Numbered from the stretch's first letter, positions 44,240-54,077 are shown. The stretch: 55,383 nt of DNA from an uncultured Veillonellaceae bacterium (GCA_902773295.1 CACYDT010000091.1:1-55383); one strand, 5' to 3'. A program made the numbers and translations. Notes: generated from the sequence alone by a model not told the origin.

Positions 44240-45274
44240 CTATACGTCCTGCCCGTTCCTTTTCTCGTACTCTTCCAGTTGCCTTTCCAGTTGACGGATC
44301 TTCTTCCGAAGCTCGGGCAGCTGTTTCATATTTGCCTGCATCCGAAGCCACTCCCCATGAGGCTGCGCCGGGAATCCCGCGCCGAAAAAGCCATCCGGCA
44401 TGTTGTTGGTGATCCCGGAACGCGCTGCATAGACGGAATTCGCGCCGATATGAATATGCCCCACAGTTCCCACCTGACCGCCAAAGGTCACATGATGCCC
44501 AACCGTCGTGGAACCGGAAATGCCCGTCTGGGCAACGATGAGGCATCCCGGCCCCAGCTTGCAGTTATGCCCGACATGCACGAGATTGTCGATCTTCGTT
44601 CCCTTTCCAATAATCGTGGACCCCATAGCTGCGCGGTCAATGCCGTCATGCGCCCCAATTTCCACATCATCCTCCAGGATCACATTGCCCACCTGGGGAA
44701 CTTTCGTATGAACGCCGTCCTTCGTCGTGAAACCGAAACCATCAGAGCCGATGACCGCTGAACTATGAATGATGCAGCGCTTCCCCACACGGCAGCGCTC
44801 CCTCACCGTCACATTGGAATAAATGACAGAATCCTCCCCAATCTCCACATACTGGCCAATATAGGCATGGGGATATACGATGACCCTGTCACCAATGACA
44901 GTATGGTCATCCACCACAGCAAAGGGCAGGATGACCACATCCTCCCCCAGTTTCACATCCTCCCCGATATGCGCCTTCGGGCTCACCCCTTGGGGAAATT
45001 CCAACTTTGGGGCAAAGACCTCCAGCAGTATGGCAAACGATGCCCGCGGATCCTCCACATAGATAGCCGGCAAAGGAAAATCTTCCACTCCTTCCGGCAG
45101 CATCACAGCCGCCGCCTTCGCCATTTTCGCTTCCTCGATATGGGGCTCCACGGCAAAGGTAAGGTCCCCCGGTCCTGCATCTTCAATATTGTCCAACCCG
45201 CAAATTTCGATGGCATCATTTCCTGCCACTCGTCCATTCACCAGCGCTGCAATTTCTCCCAGCGTCTTCTTCAT
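44240..45274 (-). CDS. lpxD: UDP-3-O-acyl-glucosamine N-acyltransferase
   Basis: 344 residues. The N-terminal uridine-binding domain (TLGEIAALVNGRVAGND ... LTFAVEP) is followed by hexapeptide repeats and the catalytic His in GAHDGIDRAAMGST...NLVHVGHNCKLGPGC, then a C-terminal helical tail (QLPELRKKIRQLERQLEEYEKR). It adds the second primary acyl chain. The usual H-x-x-I segment reads AHDGIDR. Confidence 0.96.
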   Translation of the reverse strand: MKKTLGEIAALVNGRVAGNDAIEICGLDNIEDAGPGDLTFAVEPHIEEAKMAKAAAVMLPEGVEDFPLPAIYVEDPRASFAILLEVFAPKLEFPQGVSPKAHIGEDVKLGEDVVILPFAVVDDHTVIGDRVIVYPHAYIGQYVEIGEDSVIYSNVTVRERCRVGKRCIIHSSAVIGSDGFGFTTKDGVHTKVPQVGNVILEDDVEIGAHDGIDRAAMGSTIIGKGTKIDNLVHVGHNCKLGPGCLIVAQTGISGSTTVGHHVTFGGQVGTVGHIHIGANSVYAARSGITNNMPDGFFGAGFPAQPHGEWLRMQANMKQLPELRKKIRQLERQLEEYEKRNGQDV

Positions 45275-45285
45275 TTCATCTTACC

Positions 45286-45723
45286 TCACTGTAATTTCTG
45301 TATGGCCTCATTCGTGACATCAATGCCTCCCAGAAGAATGCTTTTTTGCAAATCCTCATTGCCGACGACGACATCGAGCTGCTTTTCCTTGGCAATTTCC
45401 GCCAGTGCCACATTCATTTTCTGCTGCATCTGTGTCATATACTGCTGATTGAGGCCCATGGCCTTCCGTTGTGCCTCCTGCTGAAGCTTCTGTGCCTCTT
45501 CCATGCTCATATCGGGGTGTTCCTGGAACTGCTTTTCCAGTTCTTGCTGCGTTTCCATAAGCTTCTTGTTGCCTTCCTCCATCGTCGCCTTGATCTGAGG
45601 AGCCTCCTCCGCGATGCGGGCCTCATCCACATAGCCGACTTTCACCTGGCCGCATCCCCCCATAAGCATCGTTGTCATTATGGCTGCCACAAGAATCGCA
45701 GCCCTTTTCCCTTTCAGTTTCAT
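45286..45723 (-). CDS. OmpH/Skp-like lipoprotein
   Basis: 145 residues. A signal sequence ends in a lipobox LMGGCGQ (Cys about 24), so the mature protein is a lipoprotein. It then shows the Skp pattern: VGYVDEARIAEEAPQ, a charged helical hairpin (about 45-110) and a closing strand LDVVVGNEDLQKSILLGGIDVTNEAIQKL. Skp chaperones hold unfolded outer-membrane proteins. It lies 11 bases before lpxD and is one of three Skp-like genes here. Confidence 0.85.
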   Translation of the reverse strand: MKLKGKRAAILVAAIMTTMLMGGCGQVKVGYVDEARIAEEAPQIKATMEEGNKKLMETQQELEKQFQEHPDMSMEEAQKLQQEAQRKAMGLNQQYMTQMQQKMNVALAEIAKEKQLDVVVGNEDLQKSILLGGIDVTNEAIQKLQ

Positions 45724-45778
45724 CGTTCTGTTCTCTTCCTTCTTCTATATCCATACTGGCCGTTTCAGAAAAATAAGC

Positions 45779-46861
45779 TCACTTGGCCAGATCAATTTCC
45801 TTGATGAGTTCTTCCGTAATATCCTCGGCACCGGAGGCAACCACAGAGGAATACCGCTCCGGAGCAGCTCCAACCCACCGATCCCATGGAATCAGCGCCT
45901 CCAGCCTGGTGGCAGGATTCGCCACAATCATCATGAAATGATGCAGGATTGCGAGTTTTGCTGCTTTGCCTGCCACATCATTGAAAATATGGCTTTCCAA
46001 GGCCAGGCATTCCTGTTCCTTCTCCGCCAAATCCTGCCGTTTCTGCATGGCTTTCTGGAAACGCTGGACAGACTCCATCTGCTGCTCCATTGCCAGGACA
46101 TCCCTGGCCTGAGCTTCCGACTGCTTCTTCATCGATTCTGCCCGGAACTGCTCCCTGGCAGATATTGCCTGTGCCTTCAATTCTTCCAGGCTTCCGGCCA
46201 CAGAGTCTCTCGCATACTGCTCAATCTCTGCCTCCCTCTGTTCCAGGAGTTCCTGCTGGCGCGCCCCACGCTCCCGCTGGAGCTGTGCCATCTCGTCAGA
46301 CAAGTTTTGCACCATCTCTTCGCTGAGATGAAGTACATCCGCATTTTCCAATTTTATGCGCAGGTTCGTGATTGCCTGAAGATAGGCTGCGTCGATCTCG
46401 TCCCTCTGCCGGAGATACTGCTCTTCCGTCTGTGCACGGTATTCCTCTGCCGACTTTTTCTGATGGCGTTCAATTTCCGCCCGCTTCCCGATGATTTCCT
46501 GAGCAATCTTCTGCCATACGGAATCCTCAAAAGGCTTCGCTTCCACCTCCGGCGGCTTCACCTGCGGCAATGGCAGGAGATCCGCGATTTCTTCCCGCAG
46601 CAATGCGCACTCCTCCCGAAGCTGCTGCAGCTTCGGGAAATCCTTATGCGCCTTGCTGGCTTCCTGGAGATTCACAAATCCCACCACGTTCCGTTCCGGC
46701 GGCGGAGGCGGCGGTGGAGGCGCAACATAGGAACGAAAGAGCCAGCCGCCCAAAACAACGATTCCCAAGGAAAGCAGTCCCCCCATGCACAGGGCGGCTT
46801 TCTTCTTCCAGAAAGGCTTTGCGCCGCCCTCATCTTCCGGAGCCGGCATTTTTTCCGCCAT
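45779..46861 (-). CDS. Membrane-anchored OmpH-like coiled-coil protein
   Basis: 360 residues. An acidic start (MAEKMPAPEDEGGAKPFWKKK) leads to one membrane helix (about 21-44), then eight Pro in a row (about 49-56) and an OmpH-like opening VVGFVNLQEASKAHKDFPKLQQL. A long Gln/Glu-rich coiled coil runs from about 70 to 310, with a short ending (TRLEALIPWDRWVG...DITEELIKEIDLA) that again resembles OmpH ends. The topology places most of it outside the cytosol, tied to the inner membrane. I know no characterised protein of this form. AAGGAGGG precedes the ATG. Confidence 0.7.
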   Translation of the reverse strand: MAEKMPAPEDEGGAKPFWKKKAALCMGGLLSLGIVVLGGWLFRSYVAPPPPPPPPERNVVGFVNLQEASKAHKDFPKLQQLREECALLREEIADLLPLPQVKPPEVEAKPFEDSVWQKIAQEIIGKRAEIERHQKKSAEEYRAQTEEQYLRQRDEIDAAYLQAITNLRIKLENADVLHLSEEMVQNLSDEMAQLQRERGARQQELLEQREAEIEQYARDSVAGSLEELKAQAISAREQFRAESMKKQSEAQARDVLAMEQQMESVQRFQKAMQKRQDLAEKEQECLALESHIFNDVAGKAAKLAILHHFMMIVANPATRLEALIPWDRWVGAAPERYSSVVASGAEDITEELIKEIDLAK

Positions 46862-46911
46862 GAAGTCCCTCCTTCCCGGAGCACTTCCCGTATTCCATGG
46901 TTTCTTCTAGT

Positions 46912-47069
46912 GCGTGTTGAAAAACTTCACCAGCACACTACAGTGACCATTTTTCCGTCTGCCTGCGTCAGTGAAACCTTGACGCAGCTCTGCTACGACG
47001 GCGGCTTCACTTCCTTGTCATACGAAAAGCTGTCTCACTGTAGTGCACAGTCTCCGTTTTTCAACACGC
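46912..47069. repeat. Element with nested terminal inverted repeats
   Basis: Outer arms GCGTGTTGAAAAAC (46912-46925) and GTTTTTCAACACGC (47056-47069) are perfect; inner arms CACTACAGTGA (46936-46946) and TCACTGTAGTG (47035-47045) are perfect. An internal stem CTGCGTCA/TGACGCAG lies at 46963-46987. The 158 bases have no reading frame of note and look like a MITE-like or structured repeat. Confidence 0.75.
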
Positions 47070-47073
47070 TATG

Positions 47074-47104
47074 AAAATACCGAGCACATCAACTGGCTCG
47101 GTAT
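47074..47104 (-). terminator. Terminator after the skp gene
   Basis: On the minus strand ATACCGAG, a 12-base loop and CTCGGTAT, followed by TTTTC. It begins about 20 bases after the stop codon of the gene at 47127. Confidence 0.7.
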
Positions 47105-47126
47105 CATCCATTCCTTTATGAAGACA

Positions 47127-47594
47127 TCACTTCGAAAGCTTCTTGATTACATCCTGCGTGATATCCTGGCCACCGTATACCACTGTGCTCTTGTCGAGAA
47201 CAACAGAAAGCCCCTTGGCATCCGCTACGCTCTTCACACTGTCATCCACCGACTTCTGGATGGGATCCAGGAGTTCCTTCTGCTTGTTCTGGAGGCGCTC
47301 CTGCGTCTGCTGGTAATAATTTGCCTTTTCCTCATCGTTCATGTTTGCGGATTTCTCCTCGAACTCCTTCTGGGCATCCGTAACAGCCTGCTGCATCTGC
47401 GTATTGGCATTCTGCAGGTCAGGATGCTGCCCCATGATCTGCCGATAGTCAACGACCCCCACATTGGAAGAGCCAGCCGCCGAGACTATGCCCGCACCGG
47501 ACTGCGTGAGAGCAATGGCAACCACGCTTCCCACAAACACAAGCGCCACAAGAATGCTGACAATCTTCACATGAGTCTTTTTCAATTCTACCAT
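47127..47594 (-). CDS. skp: Periplasmic chaperone OmpH/Skp
   Basis: 155 residues. An N-terminal hydrophobic segment (about 10-32) is a signal peptide or anchor. Skp follows: SNVGVVDYRQIMGQHPDLQNANTQM, a helical hairpin (about 60-115), and the strand KGLSVVLDKSTVVYGGQDITQDVIKKL. It holds nascent outer-membrane proteins for BamA, whose gene is directly upstream. It has its own promoter (47670-47642) and terminator. Confidence 0.93.
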   Translation of the reverse strand: MVELKKTHVKIVSILVALVFVGSVVAIALTQSGAGIVSAAGSSNVGVVDYRQIMGQHPDLQNANTQMQQAVTDAQKEFEEKSANMNDEEKANYYQQTQERLQNKQKELLDPIQKSVDDSVKSVADAKGLSVVLDKSTVVYGGQDITQDVIKKLSK

Positions 47595-47641
47595 ATCGTA
47601 TTCCCCTTTTCCTTTCTGTCCAATACATCCGAACAGTTCCC

Positions 47642-47670
47642 ATTATAGCAAAGTACGTCCCCTTATTCAA
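47642..47670 (-). promoter_or_regulatory. Promoter of the skp gene
   Basis: On the minus strand TTGAAT (47670-47665), 17-base spacer, TATAAT (47647-47642), 48 bases before the skp ATG. Confidence 0.78.
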
Positions 47671-47731
47671 GAAAAACCACATCAGGAAGCGAAAACTGCC
47701 CATAAATTTTCATTTGGCCGGAAGGCTCCTG

Positions 47732-49585
47732 TCAGAATGTGCCACCCACGCTGAAATGAACGCGTCCGCGCTTGGGGCCGCGGCCATAGTCCAGGCGAAG
47801 GGGCCCTAACGGCGTATTGAGCGACAAGCCCACACCAACACTTCCATGCAAGGTATCCGGGAACAATCTGCCATCCCATGCGGAACCCCAATCCGTGAAA
47901 ATCGCTCCCTGGATTTTTTTCACCAGCGGAAACCGATACTCTATGGTTCCCATGAACATATAATCTCCCCGGAACTGGTCATCGCGGTAGCCTCGAAGGG
48001 TATCCTGGCCACCCACCTTGAACTGGTTGAATTCCGAAATATGCCCATGCCCCATGCCATAGGCCAGGCGCGTGGCAATCACCTGAGCATGCCCGACCTT
48101 GAAGTAGCGCTGGTCTTCGATGCTCGCCTTCTGGAAATCAAAATCCCCGCCAAATCCTCCAATCTCTCCCGTAAGGCTTACACGGCCGCCTTCCATCGGC
48201 GTATAGATATTGTCCCTGGTATCCGTGATATGCTGGAAGGTAATGCTCCTGGTCGTACCGAAATTATCCATCCTCCAGTCATGTCCGATCCCTGTGCTGC
48301 GATCTCCCGCATTGCCGGAGGAAAGATGCTTCACGTAGGTATCCTTGCGGTTGCGGAGGGTGATGTAATTCGTCGAATACTCGCTCACAGGGCGCGACAG
48401 GGTAATCTCCCCTCCGGAATACCTCCGCATATACTCTTCCTTCAAATGGCCGTCGGTATCGTAATCATCGTACTCATACGTGCGATTGTACAAGCGCAGT
48501 GTCGCCGCCGTCTCCTTGCGATCCAGCCATGGATGTCGATAGGTAAAGCTGTAGCCATGGGCATCGGTATCATCGCCGCTGACCTCAACAACAACAGCTA
48601 CCGAGTCCCCGGTTCCCCGGAAGTTCGTATCACTGAGGCTCACCATGCCGATGAAGCCATCCTGGCTGCTGTATCCGGCGCCAATGCCAAACGTTCCTGT
48701 CCTCTTCTCCTTTACATCGACTTCCATGATGACAGCATTGGGATCTACCCCCGGAACGATCTTGACATTGACATCCTCAAAAAAACCGAGGTTCTGGACA
48801 CGCTGGATGCTCCGCTTGGCCTGTTTCGCATTAAAGGGCTCGCCGATTTTCTGCCTCATTTCACGAAGAATGACTTTATCCTTCGTCTTCTTGTTGCCCT
48901 TTACCTGGTAACCCTCCAGTACCCCTTCGTTGATCTTCACCTGAATGACGCCATTGGCATCCTGATGCATATCCACGACCTTTGCCTGGATGTACCCGTC
49001 CCCATGATACTTGTCCTCCACGGCCTGTATATTCTTGTGGAAAGTGATGCCGTTGAACAGATCCCCTTTCCTCATGGTGATCAGCTTCTCCAGCTCCTCG
49101 CTAGACACTACCGTATTGCCCGTAAATGCAATGCCCTGGTAATGGGGGTATTCCTGGAGATGATAGGTGAGCACGATGCCTTCCGGCACCTGGTCAAAGG
49201 ACGGATAAAGATCGACGAAATACCCCGTGTTCATAAGAGCATCCGCATCCTTTTCAATCCCGGCCGATGTAAAGGTATCTCCCGCGCGCATGGTTATCGC
49301 TGCCTGTGCCGTGGCTCTCGTCTGCTCGGAGCCTCCCTCAAAATCAACCCCGACCAGAGTCTTCCCTTCAAACTTCCGGATTGCTTCACGGATAGCCTGG
49401 TCCTTCTGCTCTTGCAAATCTTTTGCCTCCGTCGCGCCTGCAGACTGTGCGGCATTGGCTGTTGCATTCTCCACTACGGCACTTGCCGATTCAGCCGGAG
49501 CCGCATTTGCAAGCCCCGGTAAGGAGGACAGGCCGGCAGCCAGTGCCACCGCATATGTCAGAAATCGATATGTTTTCCTGCTCAA
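47732..49585 (-). CDS. bamA: Outer-membrane assembly factor BamA
   Basis: 617 residues. A signal peptide ends near ANAAP (about 28). After an Ala-rich stretch come three POTRA domains (about 73-145, 147-220, 222-298) and a 16-strand barrel with the VGGQDTLRGYRDDQFRGDYMF loop (VRGF-like) and a terminal Phe in FSVGGTF. E. coli BamA has five POTRAs; three is short. It inserts beta-barrel proteins in the outer membrane. It has its own promoter and is flanked by skp and tamB. Confidence 0.95.
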   Translation of the reverse strand: MSRKTYRFLTYAVALAAGLSSLPGLANAAPAESASAVVENATANAAQSAGATEAKDLQEQKDQAIREAIRKFEGKTLVGVDFEGGSEQTRATAQAAITMRAGDTFTSAGIEKDADALMNTGYFVDLYPSFDQVPEGIVLTYHLQEYPHYQGIAFTGNTVVSSEELEKLITMRKGDLFNGITFHKNIQAVEDKYHGDGYIQAKVVDMHQDANGVIQVKINEGVLEGYQVKGNKKTKDKVILREMRQKIGEPFNAKQAKRSIQRVQNLGFFEDVNVKIVPGVDPNAVIMEVDVKEKRTGTFGIGAGYSSQDGFIGMVSLSDTNFRGTGDSVAVVVEVSGDDTDAHGYSFTYRHPWLDRKETAATLRLYNRTYEYDDYDTDGHLKEEYMRRYSGGEITLSRPVSEYSTNYITLRNRKDTYVKHLSSGNAGDRSTGIGHDWRMDNFGTTRSITFQHITDTRDNIYTPMEGGRVSLTGEIGGFGGDFDFQKASIEDQRYFKVGHAQVIATRLAYGMGHGHISEFNQFKVGGQDTLRGYRDDQFRGDYMFMGTIEYRFPLVKKIQGAIFTDWGSAWDGRLFPDTLHGSVGVGLSLNTPLGPLRLDYGRGPKRGRVHFSVGGTF

Positions 49586-49647
49586 AATCGAAACCTCCTA
49601 CAACGATTCTACGTTATGTTGACATTCTCAGATTCCCTTAAGCCCTA

Positions 49648-49677
49648 ATCATAGCAGAAATATCACTCTGCATGCAA
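49648..49677 (-). promoter_or_regulatory. Promoter of bamA
   Basis: On the minus strand TTGCAT (49677-49672), 18-base spacer, TATGAT (49653-49648), about 60 bases before the bamA ATG. Confidence 0.65.
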
Positions 49678-49727
49678 GACTTTTCCGCGAATTGTCCCAG
49701 GAATCCCCAAAAATACCTGCCATCCAA

Positions 49728-52700
49728 TCAAAACTTGACCCTCGCTTCCATCCCAAAAACAGTCTCTTGGTCATCCCGCTCCACGGTCAAACCGATATTT
49801 TCCGTAAGATCATACGTCATTCCGATGCGATGCTTATCACTGCCCTTGCCAAGCCCCTGGGTGTACCGCAGCAGCAGCTTGTCGCCGATGTACTTACCCA
49901 CGGTAAGGCTGTAATAATCATCATCTGCCCTTTTGTTGGTGAAGGTGGATCCGCTTCCGCGGGAAAGCTGGAACAAATCCAGATAAAGAACTTCGCGGGC
50001 GGATCTCTCCAAGTCGGCAAGCACGCTCATCTGCAGCCCTGTAAGGATAAGATTCTCGACCCCCGCCTTTCCATCCTTGCTCCCGAACGTGAGCAGTTGA
50101 ATGATTTCTGTCTGGCTCATCTCCGGCTGCGACGTCAGCAGAAGCTTCATTTTATCGCTTCCCAGAGGCCCCCTGCCCGCAAGGAAGATCTTTGTCGACC
50201 CGAGACGGGCATCCGCAAAGAACGATATGCTTGGCAGGAAGGAGTTCACTTGGTTGAACTGGATCTCACCGTTACGGATATTGAATACCGTATTCATATA
50301 GGTGAAACTCCCTCCATGCCGAACGGAAATCATGCCCGAAGTCTTCGGGTAGCTCGGTGTCCCCGCAAAATGAACAGAACCGTCCAAATACATGTCATAG
50401 AGATGGGGGCTGTAGAAACGCACCTTCTTGCCCAGATTCAGCGAACAATCCAGCAGCAGTTCCGGCATTTCCCCCTCGTCTTCCGGAATGGCCGGCATGG
50501 ATATCATGCAGTTTTCCACATTGAGATGTCCGGAAATTTGGGGCAGGACTACCTCCCGGCCGGGCAATGGCTCAATCCTTCCCTCCGAGATATGGAATTG
50601 ACCGGAGAGAGGACCGCGATAGAACGCGCTGTCCACATCAAGTCCATCCATATTCATATCCAGATTGTACTGTGACAGCGATTGCCCCTCAAAAGCTACC
50701 GAACCTGTCATCTGATACGTTCCGTTTCCCATCCTGCCGGAAAACTCTTCCATCTCCACGGACGTTCCATTGAAATCCAGCAGAAGCCTCATATCCGTCA
50801 CCGGCGTTTTCACGCCTGCAAACTTCATGCTCCCATCGGGAACGGATATGCTGCCCCGAATCCTGGGATGCGCCAAGGTTCCTGTAATTTCCACACCGCC
50901 CCGGGTCTCCCCCACTGCCCATTCCACATGCTTGGAGAGCACCGGCAAAAGACTCAGGTCTGCCTGGTCAAGGACAAGCTCCAGCTTGATCTGCTCATAA
51001 TCATTGAACTCCTCTCCCTCCTTCGCCAGAAGTGCCCTGAGAGGAATCATACCCTTGGCGCTGGCCTGATAATCTCGCTCGCCCACAGTTTTCTTCACGA
51101 GGAAATCCTCTACCTGGATCAAGCCGTTCTTCAGGTGGAACACACCATGCATATCATCAAACGTAGCGCCTTTGATACCGCCATTGCGAGCCTGCACGGA
51201 AATCTCGGCGGCGGGATTCTCTATCACCCCGCCAAACTGCGCTTCCACATCCGCCATGCCGACGACATTTGCCTCCATGCCTCCCAATCTTGCAAAGAGC
51301 CCCGCTTCCAGATTATAGGCAGAAATCCCGCCTTGTATGGGGCCGTCCTGATTGATTGTGACAAATGCCTCAAACTGCCCGGAAGCTCCCTGCTCACCGG
51401 AAAATTTGCTCACGGACAGAACGCGATCTGCCAATCTCGCCTTGACTTCCACTCCATGGATATCATATCCTGCCAGCGTGCCCTCCGGAATACTGCCGGA
51501 TATGCGCACAGAAGGATTGTCAACGGTTCCGCCCAACGCCACCTCCGCATCGAGGCGCCCCTTGATCTTATCGTCCTTCTGGCCAAGGATGGCCATCAAT
51601 GCATTGATATCCGCATTCCTGATGGATGCGTTGCCGGAAAGCCCATGGGCTTCCACTCCCACCGCCACATCCAGAGCATAACTGCCATCCTTCTGCGAAA
51701 AACCGAAGTCCTTCAGGCGCAGGAGGTCACGCTCATAGCCCACCTGCCCATGGACATCTGCAATGCTCTGGTCGTTCAGGATGATTTCCGGCGCATTCAG
51801 AACACCCTCGAACACAGGCTGGTCCAATGTCCCCACGGCTCGCCCGGAGAAAGTCCCATGACCGCTGACCTCATAGGGGAAATGATGCGCCAATCGCTTC
51901 ATGTCAATATCGTGTACCGACAGTTCCATGTTCATCTGCTTCGTCTTGCAGTCCAGTGTCCCGCTGACATCCATATCGATCATCGGCGTCCAGATGTGCG
52001 CCTCCTGCAAACGCAGGCGATCCCCTTCTAGGAAATAGTCGCCATCCATGCCAAGAACCAGCATTCCCCGATAACTGCCACGGTACATATGGATATACCC
52101 TGTCACCTTTGGCTTGTCCAATGAGCCGGTAATGCGGACAACATTGTCCACATTGCCGGTAATCGGCTGATCCGGCGCCACCAATGCCGCGATGTCTTCC
52201 ATGCGCGCACCGATGGTATCCACCCGGAGATCGATGCCCTTTTCGCCCACAAAACCGACCTGCCCCTTCACCTGCCAGACCTCATGGCCATCCTTCTCCA
52301 TGAAGAATTCCCTGATGCCTACACCGTCAAGGCTTCCTTCTGCAGAAGCCTTGAGCGTATCAAAGGGCTGCTTGAACAGCGTCCCCCGCAGGCAGGAAAG
52401 ATCCACGGAGACTTCGGGATTATCGATGCTGCCCTTGATGCTGCCACGAAAATCCCCCCATCCATCGATATCCGCCTGTGGAACCACCTTGGAAAACAGC
52501 GAGAGATCCACATGGCCGCCGTAAAAGGAAAGATCCAGAGCGCTTCCGCCCTTGACGGTTCCTTCCACACCAATATCTGAGTGATTCGGCATCTGAAGGC
52601 TCAAATAATCGATGGTAATGTCCTTTCCTCTGCTATAGAAGGATGCGCTGAGATCCGAAATGGGAAGTTCCTGATAGGATGCCTCCTGCGCCCGGATACT

Positions 52701-54047
52701 CCCATAAACGGTCAGCCCATCCAGTTCCCGGCCTTGCCCGTGGATTCCAAGATTGGCTGACAGCTTCCCGGAAAGTTCCGGTACATAGGCCCCAAGATAG
52801 GCCGCATCAATGCCTTCCGCCTGCAAATGCCCCGTATAATCCATGTCATCGAGCCGGAGTTCTCCTTCCCCGCTGACCATACCGCCAAACACTCTTGCAG
52901 AAACCTTCTGCAAATAAAGCGCATGATCGGCAAAGTACACATGGAATGACGCATTCTCGACGGAAATTCCCTCCGCTTCCACAGATGCTGCATGGAAATC
53001 GCCGTCCACGGAAGGATTCTTGAAAGAGCCCGTCACATGCGCCCGAAAGTCCACGGCTCCATGGATGGGAAGCGCATGCAAGATCATTCCCGGATCGAAG
53101 GCATCCGAATTCGCATAGAGATCCATATATGGCTCTCCGGTATCCCAGCGAAGTTTCCCATGCACATGGGCTTGCTGCCCCGCAGACTCTGCATCCGCAA
53201 TCAGCATGAGCTCGGAATCCGTAAAGGTTGCAAACCCATGGATATCCTCGATTTCCGTTTCCTCTACCCGCACGGCGCCCTTTTCATATTCCGCCTGGCC
53301 GCTGAAACTCAGCCTGCCGTACTGGCGCAGAAAGGCAACCTTGCCCTTCGGGATCTCGCCCGAAAGGATCTTTACATTCTCCGGGAGCAGTCCCGCCGGC
53401 ACCAGGGAAAGATAATTTCCCAGATCCACGCCTTCCAGTTCCGCCGTGGCAATCTGCCGCTCCTCGCCCAGGGTTCCGGAAACCCGAACCGATGCCCCTT
53501 GGTTCTTTGCTGCAATCTCTGCTTTCATCACCGGATAGGATGCCATATCCAACGATGCCGCCACCTGTTCCAGCACGAGCTCCTTGTCCTGCACACAGCC
53601 CCTGACAGTGCCATCCTCTACACGAACCTTCCCGCGAAAGGATGGCTCCCCGCCCTCCTTCGTTTTGATGTCTTCCAGGTTCCAGCTGCTGTCAGCCCTC
53701 TGCACGATATTTGCCTCTACGCGTTTCAGCACGACTTCCTCCACAGCGGACACAGGATCTCCATGGAGCACAGAAAGCAGGCGAAAGCCCACCCGCGCCT
53801 CCCCGGCCCGTGCAATGCATTCCGCCTGCTTATCGTATACTGCAATATCCTTCACAACAAGGGAATGAAAAGAATCTACCTCAATGCTTCCGACTTCCAC
53901 CGGTACATCAAGCGCCTCAGATGCCAATTCCGCAGCCTTGCCCCCGATTTCCCCCATAAAGGCGGAAGACCGTACATACAGCCAGGAGCCTGACAAGACG
54001 ATCCCGATAAAAATGCCAACTGCAGCAATGAGTAGTTTACCTTTCAT
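49728..54047 (-). CDS. tamB: TamB-like AsmA-family envelope protein
   Basis: 1439 residues from the ATG at 54047 (GGGG about 7 bases upstream; ATG at 54065 also possible). One N-terminal membrane helix (about 5-27) is followed by a very long beta-rich body with repeating DxxG/VxGxxxxP units and the C-terminal TamB domain (DUF490; FLPSISFFADARLGSTKIFLAGRG ... LLTSQPEMSQTEIIQLLTFG ... GLTVERDDQETVFGMEARVKF). Such proteins span the periplasm as a lipid-carrying groove or assist barrel assembly. No tamA is present; bamA lies just downstream. Confidence 0.93.
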   Translation of the reverse strand: MKGKLLIAAVGIFIGIVLSGSWLYVRSSAFMGEIGGKAAELASEALDVPVEVGSIEVDSFHSLVVKDIAVYDKQAECIARAGEARVGFRLLSVLHGDPVSAVEEVVLKRVEANIVQRADSSWNLEDIKTKEGGEPSFRGKVRVEDGTVRGCVQDKELVLEQVAASLDMASYPVMKAEIAAKNQGASVRVSGTLGEERQIATAELEGVDLGNYLSLVPAGLLPENVKILSGEIPKGKVAFLRQYGRLSFSGQAEYEKGAVRVEETEIEDIHGFATFTDSELMLIADAESAGQQAHVHGKLRWDTGEPYMDLYANSDAFDPGMILHALPIHGAVDFRAHVTGSFKNPSVDGDFHAASVEAEGISVENASFHVYFADHALYLQKVSARVFGGMVSGEGELRLDDMDYTGHLQAEGIDAAYLGAYVPELSGKLSANLGIHGQGRELDGLTVYGSIRAQEASYQELPISDLSASFYSRGKDITIDYLSLQMPNHSDIGVEGTVKGGSALDLSFYGGHVDLSLFSKVVPQADIDGWGDFRGSIKGSIDNPEVSVDLSCLRGTLFKQPFDTLKASAEGSLDGVGIREFFMEKDGHEVWQVKGQVGFVGEKGIDLRVDTIGARMEDIAALVAPDQPITGNVDNVVRITGSLDKPKVTGYIHMYRGSYRGMLVLGMDGDYFLEGDRLRLQEAHIWTPMIDMDVSGTLDCKTKQMNMELSVHDIDMKRLAHHFPYEVSGHGTFSGRAVGTLDQPVFEGVLNAPEIILNDQSIADVHGQVGYERDLLRLKDFGFSQKDGSYALDVAVGVEAHGLSGNASIRNADINALMAILGQKDDKIKGRLDAEVALGGTVDNPSVRISGSIPEGTLAGYDIHGVEVKARLADRVLSVSKFSGEQGASGQFEAFVTINQDGPIQGGISAYNLEAGLFARLGGMEANVVGMADVEAQFGGVIENPAAEISVQARNGGIKGATFDDMHGVFHLKNGLIQVEDFLVKKTVGERDYQASAKGMIPLRALLAKEGEEFNDYEQIKLELVLDQADLSLLPVLSKHVEWAVGETRGGVEITGTLAHPRIRGSISVPDGSMKFAGVKTPVTDMRLLLDFNGTSVEMEEFSGRMGNGTYQMTGSVAFEGQSLSQYNLDMNMDGLDVDSAFYRGPLSGQFHISEGRIEPLPGREVVLPQISGHLNVENCMISMPAIPEDEGEMPELLLDCSLNLGKKVRFYSPHLYDMYLDGSVHFAGTPSYPKTSGMISVRHGGSFTYMNTVFNIRNGEIQFNQVNSFLPSISFFADARLGSTKIFLAGRGPLGSDKMKLLLTSQPEMSQTEIIQLLTFGSKDGKAGVENLILTGLQMSVLADLERSAREVLYLDLFQLSRGSGSTFTNKRADDDYYSLTVGKYIGDKLLLRYTQGLGKGSDKHRIGMTYDLTENIGLTVERDDQETVFGMEARVKF

Positions 54048-54077
54048 TCCTTGTCCCCATCTCATAACAATGTATGC

